Shown piece by piece: positions 15,819 to 21,984 of a stretch of 24,201 nt of DNA. The translations under genes and the position numbers were made by a program. The stretch lies in contig CAJMNH010000021.1 in assembly GCA_905214725.1 (NCBI GenBank), forward strand, positions 1-24,201. The letters run 5' to 3'. Numbering within the stretch: position 1 is the first letter of the stretch; every line of letters starts with the position of its first letter. The notes below the pieces were generated by a model that was not told the DNA's origin, ran no database searches, and saw only the letters and a list, made by a program, of their open reading frames with translations. Origin of the DNA: an uncultured bacterium (GTDB taxonomy: Bacteria; Bacteroidota; Bacteroidia; Bacteroidales; Rikenellaceae).

Positions 15819-16655
15819 ATGGATTTTTTCTACGATATCACCCGCTACGCCTACCTTCACAATGCGCTGCTGGCCTGCATCCTTTCGGGCATCGCCTGCG
15901 GGATCGTGGGAACGTATGTCGTCTGCCGCCGCACGGTCTTTCTGGCGGGCGGCATCACGCACGCCTCGTTCGGCGGATTGGGCATCGCCTTTTATCTGGG
16001 GCAGAATCCCATTCTCGGCGCGCTTGCCTTCGCCGTTCTCTCGGCCCTCGGGATCGAATGGGCGGGCAACCGAGGCCGCATCCGCGAAGATTCGGCCATC
16101 GGGATCATCTGGTCGGTGGGCATGGCGCTCGGCGTACTCTTCATGAGCCTGCGCCCCGGGTATACGTCGGGCGATCTGGCGAGCTATCTCTTCGGCAGCA
16201 TCGTAACGGTCACCGGCGCCGATGTCGCGGCGCTGGCCGTACTCACAGCACTGCTCGTCATCGGAGCCGCGCTGTGGCTGCGTCCGGTAATGTACGTCGC
16301 TTTCGACCGCGAATTCGCCCGCAGTCAGGGGATCGCCACGCAGACGGTCTCCTATCTGATGGCGGCGCTCACGGCCATTACCATCGTACTCGCGATCCGC
16401 GTCATGGGCATCGTGCTGCTTATCTCGCTGATGACCATTCCGGCCGTGGCGATGAATACGCTCTCGAAATCCTTTCGCTCCATCACGCTCGGAGCCGCCG
16501 CGATCGGCGCGACGGGCGGAATCGCCGGACTGGCGATCAGCTACGAGTGGGAGTTGCCCTCGGGCGTGGCCATAATATTTGTCCTCACCGCATCGCTTAT
16601 TGGGGCAAAACTATTATCTTTGCGCATCAAAAGAGTCAAAACCCGCCGCGGATGA
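15819..16655 (+). CDS. Metal ABC transporter permease (ZnuB/MntB family)
   Basis: A 278-residue inner-membrane permease of the ABC-3 family that imports Zn, Mn or Fe. The pattern is typical: YLHNALLACILSGIACGIVG, VVCRRTVFLAGGITHASFGG, an ASYLFGSIVTVT region, and a second half with VMGIVLLISLMTIPAVAMNTL. Eight or nine hydrophobic segments fit the family. The metal cannot be deduced. The partner ATPase and substrate-binding protein are not in the window, so the gene is separated from its transporter partners. I chose the ATG at 15819 (MDFFYDITRYAY). The frame extends to 15768, but that part overlaps the promoter box and is basic and asparagine/lysine-rich. The stop overlaps the next ATG by four bases (ATGA). 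Confidence 0.92.
   Translation: MDFFYDITRYAYLHNALLACILSGIACGIVGTYVVCRRTVFLAGGITHASFGGLGIAFYLGQNPILGALAFAVLSALGIEWAGNRGRIREDSAIGIIWSVGMALGVLFMSLRPGYTSGDLASYLFGSIVTVTGADVAALAVLTALLVIGAALWLRPVMYVAFDREFARSQGIATQTVSYLMAALTAITIVLAIRVMGIVLLISLMTIPAVAMNTLSKSFRSITLGAAAIGATGGIAGLAISYEWELPSGVAIIFVLTASLIGAKLLSLRIKRVKTRRG
16615..16622 (+). promoter_or_regulatory. Candidate internal promoter box before LptF/LptG gene
   Basis: TATCTTTG, an exact TAnnTTTG match, lies inside the end of the permease gene 30 bases before the next ATG. It is spelled by the codons tta tct ttg, uncommon choices in a gene otherwise rich in ctg/ctc leucines. No TTTG is seen at the usual -33 distance, so this is only a candidate. 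Confidence 0.4.
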
Positions 16656-18154
16656 AAACGATTCACAAGCTCGTATTGAAGTCGTATCTGGGACCGATGG
16701 TCCTGACCTTCTTCATCGTGATGTTCGTCCTGATGATGAATTTCATCTGGCGTTACATCGACGAGCTGGTGGGCAAGGGACTCGACGCGGGAGTCATCAT
16801 CGAGCTGATGTGCTACGCCATGGCCAACATGATCTCGTTGGGGCTTCCGCTGGCCACACTGCTGGCTGCGATCATGACGCTGGGAAATCTAGGCGAGAAC
16901 TACGAATTGCTGGCGATGAAATCGGCGGGCATGTCGCTGCCCAAGATTCTCAAACCGCTCATCATTGTGGTGAGCGTCATCGCCGTGGGCAGTTTCTTCG
17001 TGGTAAACAATCTGGTGCCCTACGCCAATAAAAAGATGCTCGGCATTCTCTACGACATCCGCCAGCAGAAACAGGCCATCGAATTTCAGGACGGACTCTT
17101 TTTCAACGGCATCGAGGACATGAGCATCCGCGTCGGCAAACAGGATCCCAAGACCCATCTGCTGCGCGACGTGTTGATTTACGACAACCGCAACATCAAC
17201 GGCAACATGACCACCACGGTGGCCGATTCGGGGTACATCCGACTGTCGGACAACAAGAAATACCTGCTCGTCACGCTCTTCAACGGCGAGACCTACGAAC
17301 AGACGCGCAACTATCAGTGGTACAACAAAAGCGCCCTGCGTCATCACATCTTCGAGAAACAGGACGGCATCATCCCGATGGACGGATTCGATTTCGAACG
17401 CTCGGACGCCAGCTTCTTTTCGAACAGCACCACCAAAAATATCGCTCAGTTGGATCACGCCATCGATTCGCTGGAACTGACGGTCAACTCGGCGACCACG
17501 CGCTCCTACGAACCGCTGCTCAAAGAGCAGATTTTCGCCCACGACAATCAGGTGTTGGCGCTGCCCGACAGCGCGCGGATCGACAAGAGCGGTTTCCGCG
17601 ACATCGTATTCGCCGACTCCATCGCACGCCTCGGGCTGCGCGACAAGGATAAAGTATGGGGCATCGCGCGAGCCAACGCCAAAAATTCACGCGGACTTTT
17701 CTCATTCGACGAATCGACCGCCAAGGAGGCGCTCAATCAGCTCTACCGCAGCAAGATCGAGTGGCATCGCAAAATTTCGCTGCCCGTCTCGATCATGATT
17801 TTTTTCCTGATCGGCGCTCCGCTGGGCGCCATCATCCGCAAGGGCGGTCTGGGAACTCCGATCGTCATCTCGGTGATCTTCTTCGTCATCTACTACATCA
17901 TCAGTATTTCGGGCGAGAAAGCGGCGCGCGAAGGGAACTGGGAGGCATTCTACGGCATGTGGCTTTCGTCGTTCATCCTCGCTCCGATCGCCGTCTACCT
18001 CACCTACAAGGCGACCAACGATTCGGGACTGCTCGACATCGACTGGTACACCGGACGCATCAAGTACTACAAGGAGAAGTGGGGTATCCATACGCCGGAA
18101 TGGGTATCGAAACTCACGGACAAATTCAAACGCAAACCCAAAGTAAACAAATAA
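16652..18154 (+). CDS. LptF/LptG-family LPS export permease, long form
   Basis: An inner-membrane permease of the YjgP/YjgQ family, which with LptB moves lipopolysaccharide toward the Lpt bridge. There are three N-terminal helices (about 11-33, 55-77 and 100-122) with NLGENYELLAMKSAGMS between helices 2 and 3, typical of the family. A periplasmic beta-jellyroll part (about 140-260) follows, then three C-terminal helices (about 376-397, 401-420 and 434-453) with SIMIFFLIGAPLGAIIRKGG. At 500 residues it is much longer than the usual 350-390. The extra is mostly a helical, charged segment at about 262-368 plus a 45-residue C-terminal tail. I start it at the ATG at 16652, which overlaps the permease stop. 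An earlier open frame is out-of-frame coincidence. Whether it is LptF or LptG is not decided. Confidence 0.9.
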   Translation: MKTIHKLVLKSYLGPMVLTFFIVMFVLMMNFIWRYIDELVGKGLDAGVIIELMCYAMANMISLGLPLATLLAAIMTLGNLGENYELLAMKSAGMSLPKILKPLIIVVSVIAVGSFFVVNNLVPYANKKMLGILYDIRQQKQAIEFQDGLFFNGIEDMSIRVGKQDPKTHLLRDVLIYDNRNINGNMTTTVADSGYIRLSDNKKYLLVTLFNGETYEQTRNYQWYNKSALRHHIFEKQDGIIPMDGFDFERSDASFFSNSTTKNIAQLDHAIDSLELTVNSATTRSYEPLLKEQIFAHDNQVLALPDSARIDKSGFRDIVFADSIARLGLRDKDKVWGIARANAKNSRGLFSFDESTAKEALNQLYRSKIEWHRKISLPVSIMIFFLIGAPLGAIIRKGGLGTPIVISVIFFVIYYIISISGEKAAREGNWEAFYGMWLSSFILAPIAVYLTYKATNDSGLLDIDWYTGRIKYYKEKWGIHTPEWVSKLTDKFKRKPKVNK

Positions 18155-18167
18155 TCAAATTCGCAAT

Positions 18168-19394
18168 ATGGCTAAAAACGCTATTTTCAATACGGTCGAA
18201 GAGGCCATCGCAGATTTTCGCGAGGGGAAAATCGTGATCGTCGTCGATGACGAAGACCGCGAGAACGAAGGCGATTTCATCGTCGCCGCAGAGAAGATCA
18301 CCCCCGAAATCGTCAACTTCATGCTTACGAACGGTCGCGGCGTGCTCTGTGCGCCGCTCTCGGAGTCGCGTTGCGAGGAGTTGGAATTGAACATGATGGA
18401 GGAGAACAACACCTCGCTGCTGGGAACGCCCTTCACCGTGACGGTCGATCTGCTGGGGCAGGATTGCACCACCGGCGTATCGATCCACGACCGCGCCGCC
18501 ACGATCCGCGCGCTGGCCGATCCGGCCACCCGTCCTTCGGATTTGGGACGTCCGGGGCACGTCAATCCGCTGCGCGCCCGCGAAAAAGGGGTGTTGCGCC
18601 GCCCCGGACACACCGAAGCGGCCGTCGATCTGGCTCGTTTGGCCGGATTGCAGCCCTGCGGCGCACTGATCGAGATCATGAACGAAGACGGCACGATGGC
18701 CCGCCTGCCGCAGTTGCTCGAAGTCGCGAAGAAATTCGGATTGAAAATCGTCTCCATCGCCGATCTGATCGCCTATCGGCTGCGCGAGGAGTCGATTATC
18801 GAACGGGGCGTTACGGTCGATATGCCCACCAAATGGGGGATGTTCCGTCTCACGCCGTTCCGTCAGAAGAGCAACGGACTGGAACACGTCGCCCTGACCA
18901 AGGGCGAATGGACGGAGGATGAACCCGTATTGATCCGCATGCACTCGTCGTGCGTCACGGGCGACATCTTCGGATCGTATCGCTGCGACTGCGGCGAACA
19001 GCTGCATGAAGCGATGAGCATGATCGAACGCGAAGGCAAGGGCGCGATCGTCTACCTCAATCAGGAGGGACGCGGAATCGGCCTGTGCAACAAAATCAAA
19101 GCCTATCAGTTGCAGGATCAGGGGCTCGACACGGCCGAAGCGAATTTGCAACTCGGCTTCCGCGTTGACGAGCGCGACTACGGTATCGGAGCCAGCATCA
19201 TCCGCGAGCTGGGAATCAAACACATGCGTCTGATGACCAACAATCCGCTCAAACGCGCCGGATTGGAGGGTTACGGGCTTCATATCGACGAGATCGTGCC
19301 GATCGTCATCGCACCCAACAAATACAACGAGCACTACCTCGAAACCAAAGAGGTGCGAATGGGACATACGCTCGGTCTGTTCAAAAAGGAGTAG
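18168..19394 (+). CDS. ribBA: Bifunctional riboflavin synthesis enzyme RibBA
   Basis: A two-domain enzyme that starts both branches of riboflavin synthesis. Residues 1-205 are 3,4-dihydroxy-2-butanone-4-phosphate synthase, with DDEDRENEGDF at 27-37 and RPGHVNPL and RRPGHTEA near 128-150. Residues 206-408 are GTP cyclohydrolase II, with the zinc ligands in SCVTGDIFGSYRCDCGEQ (Cys262, Cys273, Cys275), the QEGRGIGL motif at 299-306 and DTAEANLQLGF at 321-331. All key residues are visible in both halves, so both activities are expected. It lies 13 bases after the LptF/LptG gene, and the VOC gene starts 5 bases after its stop. There is no room for an FMN riboswitch directly before it. Confidence 0.97.
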   Translation: MAKNAIFNTVEEAIADFREGKIVIVVDDEDRENEGDFIVAAEKITPEIVNFMLTNGRGVLCAPLSESRCEELELNMMEENNTSLLGTPFTVTVDLLGQDCTTGVSIHDRAATIRALADPATRPSDLGRPGHVNPLRAREKGVLRRPGHTEAAVDLARLAGLQPCGALIEIMNEDGTMARLPQLLEVAKKFGLKIVSIADLIAYRLREESIIERGVTVDMPTKWGMFRLTPFRQKSNGLEHVALTKGEWTEDEPVLIRMHSSCVTGDIFGSYRCDCGEQLHEAMSMIEREGKGAIVYLNQEGRGIGLCNKIKAYQLQDQGLDTAEANLQLGFRVDERDYGIGASIIRELGIKHMRLMTNNPLKRAGLEGYGLHIDEIVPIVIAPNKYNEHYLETKEVRMGHTLGLFKKE

Positions 19395-19399
19395 CCCCG

Positions 19400-19786
19400 A
19401 TGCGCTTTCACCACCTTGCGCTGTGGAGCCGGCGGATCGAACGCCTGCGGGATTTCTACACGACCTATTTCGACGGTCGCGCAGGCGAAAAATACGAGAA
19501 CTCCGCAAAGGGATTCGAATCCTATTTCGTCACCTTCGCCGACGGGGTTTCGCTGGAACTGATGCGCCGCACGGACATTGCGACGCCCGACGCGGCCCCG
19601 CATTTGGGACTCGCTCATTTCGCCCTCGGCTGCAACGACTGCGATGCAGTCGACCGGCTCACCGAACGGCTGCGCGCCGACGGCTATCCGGTGCTGGGCG
19701 AACCCCGCACAACGGGAGACGGGTATTATGAAAGTGCGGTCGGCGACCCCGACGGCAATATTATCGAACTCGTATACAAAGCATGA
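19400..19786 (+). CDS. VOC (glyoxalase/bleomycin-resistance) superfamily protein
   Basis: A 128-residue protein with one pair of beta-alpha-beta-beta-beta modules. The likely metal ligands sit where expected: His5 (FHHLALW), Glu53 (SLELM), His73 (LAHFALG) and Glu123 (DPDGNIIELVYKA). The ending DPDGNxIEL is typical of the superfamily, which includes lactoylglutathione-type lyases, dioxygenases and drug-binding proteins. The substrate cannot be told from sequence. It starts 5 bases after the ribBA stop, and its stop overlaps the fmt start (ATGA), so it is made from the same message. A metabolite-clearance role is possible but unproven. Confidence 0.88.
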   Translation: MRFHHLALWSRRIERLRDFYTTYFDGRAGEKYENSAKGFESYFVTFADGVSLELMRRTDIATPDAAPHLGLAHFALGCNDCDAVDRLTERLRADGYPVLGEPRTTGDGYYESAVGDPDGNIIELVYKA

Positions 19787-20769
19787 CAATGAATTCCAAA
19801 GCTTTGCGCATCGTTTTCATGGGCACGCCCGAATTCGCCGTACCTTCGCTGCGGCGGCTCGTCGGCGAAGGCTACAATGTCGTGGCGGCGGTTACCGTGC
19901 CCGACAAGCCGGCCGGCCGCGGCCAGAAACTTCGCGAAAGCGAAGTGAAGGTCGCCGCCCGCGAATTGGGACTGCCCGTATTGCAGCCCGAGAAATTCCG
20001 TGACCCTGCATTTCTGAACGCGTTGCAGGCGCTGCAACCCGATTTGGGCATCGTGATCGCCTTCAAGATGCTGCCCGAAGTCGTCTGGGCGATGCCCCGT
20101 CTGGGAACCTTCAACCTGCACGCCTCGCTGCTGCCGCAATATCGGGGAGCCGCCCCGATCAATTGGGCGATTATCAACGGAGAGCGGGAGACGGGCGTCA
20201 CCACGTTCCTGCTCAACCACGAGATCGACAAGGGGGCGATCATTGCACAGGAGCGCGTCGCCATTACGCCCGAAGACAACGTGGGAACGCTTTACGAACG
20301 CTTGATGCTGCTCGGCTCGAAGTTGGTTACCACGACCGTCGACCAAATCGCCGCAGGCGGTTACACCCCTGTCGAACAGATACAATTCGATGAAAACCAA
20401 CTCCGACCGGCACCGAAAATTTTCAAAGAGGACTGCCGCATAGACTGGTCTCAGGAGGGGCAGAGGATCGTCGATTTCGTTCGGGGATTGTCGCCCTATC
20501 CGGCCGCATGGACACCGATGTACAAAGAGGGGAGCGAGAGCGGCACGGCCAAAATTTTTACGGCGCATTTCGAACAGGGCAGGGCAGCGGAACGTCCCGG
20601 CGCCGTCGAAACGGATAACCGGACATATCTCTCGGTCGCCTGCGCCGACGGACGGATTTTCATCGAAGAGTTACAAATCGCCGGCAAACGCCGCATGACC
20701 ATACACGACCTGTTGTTAGGCATGCGCGATATCGCCGACTATCACTTCTCGGAGGAAGCCGAAGCGTAA
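19783..20769 (+). CDS. fmt: Methionyl-tRNA formyltransferase
   Basis: Transfers a formyl group from 10-formyl-tetrahydrofolate to initiator Met-tRNA. Signatures: FMGTPEFAVPSL at 12-23 and FNLHASLLPQYRGAAPINWA at 110-129. The catalytic triad is Asn111, His113 and Asp149 (NHEIDKGAII). A C-terminal OB-fold tRNA-binding domain follows (RTYLSVACADGRIFIEELQI). At 328 residues the length is normal. The ATG at 19783 overlaps the VOC stop; a second in-frame ATG six bases later is an alternative. No def gene is adjacent. The last 28 bases overlap the 3' end of the opposite-strand FUSC-like gene, and no terminator is seen. Confidence 0.97.
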   Translation: MTMNSKALRIVFMGTPEFAVPSLRRLVGEGYNVVAAVTVPDKPAGRGQKLRESEVKVAARELGLPVLQPEKFRDPAFLNALQALQPDLGIVIAFKMLPEVVWAMPRLGTFNLHASLLPQYRGAAPINWAIINGERETGVTTFLLNHEIDKGAIIAQERVAITPEDNVGTLYERLMLLGSKLVTTTVDQIAAGGYTPVEQIQFDENQLRPAPKIFKEDCRIDWSQEGQRIVDFVRGLSPYPAAWTPMYKEGSESGTAKIFTAHFEQGRAAERPGAVETDNRTYLSVACADGRIFIEELQIAGKRRMTIHDLLLGMRDIADYHFSEEAEA

Positions 20770-21281
20770 AGCCGTCGCCGCAGCCGATCCGCGAGCCAAG
20801 CCGCCGCGATACCTACGATAGCGCCGACCGTTGCTTCCGAGAAGCGCAACAGGCCGTTGGCCAGCGGTGTCAGATCGGGCGATTCCTCCGATACGATCAA
20901 CACGATAACCAATGTGATCGTTGCCATCTTCCCGTTATCGGGAACGCGGAACAGCATGCAAACCACCTCCTCCAATACGACGGCGACGACCATACCGACC
21001 GCCGAAAAGCGGAAATGCACCAGATAGATATAGGCCACGACCGCTCCGATAAAGGTTCCCAGCACCCGCAGCCACCCTTGCTGAATCGCGTGCCTGATAT
21101 CGGGCTGTTGCTGCACGACGATTGCCGAAACGCAGGCCAGCATCGCTCCCATCAGACTCGATGCCTCATGAAAATGCGAGGTGATCGTATAACCCAACAG
21201 ATAGGCGAACATGACAGCGATGCCTTTGGCAACCACTTCGAGCGGTTCTATACGGCGCAGTATCCCGATTAGCGTAATCAT
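20742..21281 (-). CDS. FUSC/aromatic-acid exporter-like membrane protein
   Basis: A 179-residue membrane protein with about five hydrophobic segments (near residues 18-35, 42-58, 70-88, 94-112 and 118-165). It resembles the membrane half of the FUSC/ArAE_1 family: a conserved-type QQQPDIRHAIQQGWLRVLGT stretch followed by FIGAVVAYIYL, and near the C-terminus RFSEATVGAIVGIAAAWLADRL, which matches the family's repeated R...T..G...G pattern. It has only the membrane half and no C-terminal cytosolic domain. The transport substrate is unknown. Transcribed toward fmt, its stop codon lies inside fmt (28-base overlap). Confidence 0.75.
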   Translation of the reverse strand: MITLIGILRRIEPLEVVAKGIAVMFAYLLGYTITSHFHEASSLMGAMLACVSAIVVQQQPDIRHAIQQGWLRVLGTFIGAVVAYIYLVHFRFSAVGMVVAVVLEEVVCMLFRVPDNGKMATITLVIVLIVSEESPDLTPLANGLLRFSEATVGAIVGIAAAWLADRLRRRLYASASSEK

Positions 21282-21530
21282 CTTACATTTTCACGGCAAG
21301 AAACGCACCGAAACTGCCGCTTTACAGGCAAAGTCCGATTCGAGTCCTGAAAATATACGAGCCTTCGAAACTATTCACTGCGGGCGCGATATCCAAACAG
21401 TCTCAGTCCGAACGTCACATTCAGCCCTGATACCTAACCGATAAATAGGAATTTAGTTCCCGATTCCAACATTCATCGAAGGCTCCAAGGTCATCCGGTT
21501 CAGGGCCTTTCAAAGATTTACGGCGACAGA
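21282..21530. other. Intergenic region upstream of FUSC-like gene
   Basis: No gene is visible. The FUSC-like gene must be started from here. The best -7 candidate is TATATTTT on the minus strand (21350-21357, last base mismatched to TAnnTTTG), about 70 bases before the ATG, without a clear -33 box. Confidence 0.35.
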
Positions 21531-21564
21531 AAAACGCCACAACCTATGAAGGTTGTGGCGTTTT
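21531..21564 (-). terminator. Rho-independent terminator of rubredoxin gene
   Basis: A perfect 15-bp stem (21531-21545 with 21550-21564) closes a 4-base loop, with U-rich sequence on both sides, 18 bases past the rubredoxin stop. It separates rubredoxin from the downstream FUSC-like gene on the same strand. Confidence 0.92.
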
Positions 21565-21582
21565 GATTTTCAAATGGAACGA

Positions 21583-21747
21583 TTACTCCTCGACCGGTTC
21601 GAACTGATCTTTGCCGACACCGCACAACGGGCATACCCAATCTTCGGGAATATCCTCGAACGCTGTTCCTGCGGCAATACCTCCGTCCGGGTCACCTACG
21701 GCGGGATCGTAAATCCAATCGCAAACCGTGCAACGATACTTTTTCAT
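21583..21747 (-). CDS. Rubredoxin
   Basis: A 54-residue one-iron electron carrier read from the minus strand. The two Cys pairs of the Fe(SCys)4 site are CTVC (Cys6, Cys9) and CPLC (Cys39, Cys42). Between them are the classical DWIYDPAVGDPDGGIAAGT and FEDIPEDWVCP. Length and spacing are those of ordinary rubredoxin. In anaerobes rubredoxin passes electrons to oxygen- or peroxide-detoxifying enzymes such as rubrerythrin; no such gene is nearby. The gene is alone, with its own promoter 35 bases upstream of the ATG and a strong terminator. Confidence 0.97.
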   Translation of the reverse strand: MKKYRCTVCDWIYDPAVGDPDGGIAAGTAFEDIPEDWVCPLCGVGKDQFEPVEE

Positions 21748-21781
21748 ACGCTTATTCTTTTAAAATTCAATTTGCTTCGAA

Positions 21782-21813
21782 CAAATGTAACATCATTTTT
21801 CGGAAAAACCAAA
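21782..21813 (-). promoter_or_regulatory. Complete Bacteroidetes promoter for rubredoxin
   Basis: On the minus strand TTTG (21810-21813), 20 bases, then TACATTTG (21782-21789): both boxes match the TTTG / TAnnTTTG consensus with standard spacing. The expected start near 21775 gives a 27-base leader. It is the best promoter in the window. Confidence 0.8.
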
Positions 21814-21900
21814 TCGGTAATTCGAATACGAATATCGGCAAAGGCAATCGTCATACCAAACCGTTCCATATCCCGAATAAAGCCTGTTTTTCGTCTGTAA

Positions 21901-21933
21901 TTTCCCCTTCTCGAAATTTTTTCCATATATTTG
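21901..21933 (+). promoter_or_regulatory. Promoter for outer-membrane beta-barrel gene
   Basis: TATATTTG (21926-21933) matches the -7 consensus exactly. TTTC (21901-21904) lies 21 bases upstream, one mismatch from the -33 box. The expected leader is about 45 bases. Confidence 0.6.
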
Positions 21934-21984
21934 TTTCGAAAGATTTCTCCCAAACAGGTGGTTAGAAAACGTAAAACTCAAACG

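Noticed and set aside
16058..16651. Upstream extension of the LptF/LptG frame to 698 codons
   Set aside because: The extension overlaps the metal permease out of frame and is a low-complexity Arg/His/Gly-rich sequence. The family's N-terminus begins exactly at the ATG at 16652.
18155..18167. Possible FMN riboswitch before ribBA
   Set aside because: Only 13 bases separate ribBA from the preceding gene, and no conserved riboswitch elements are visible.
18126..19508. 460-codon minus-strand open frame opposite ribBA
   Set aside because: An antisense frame created by codon-position GC bias. The plus strand holds a complete RibBA with all catalytic motifs.
21553..21900. 115-codon plus-strand frame over the rubredoxin gene
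   Set aside because: It is antisense to a textbook rubredoxin that has its own promoter and terminator.
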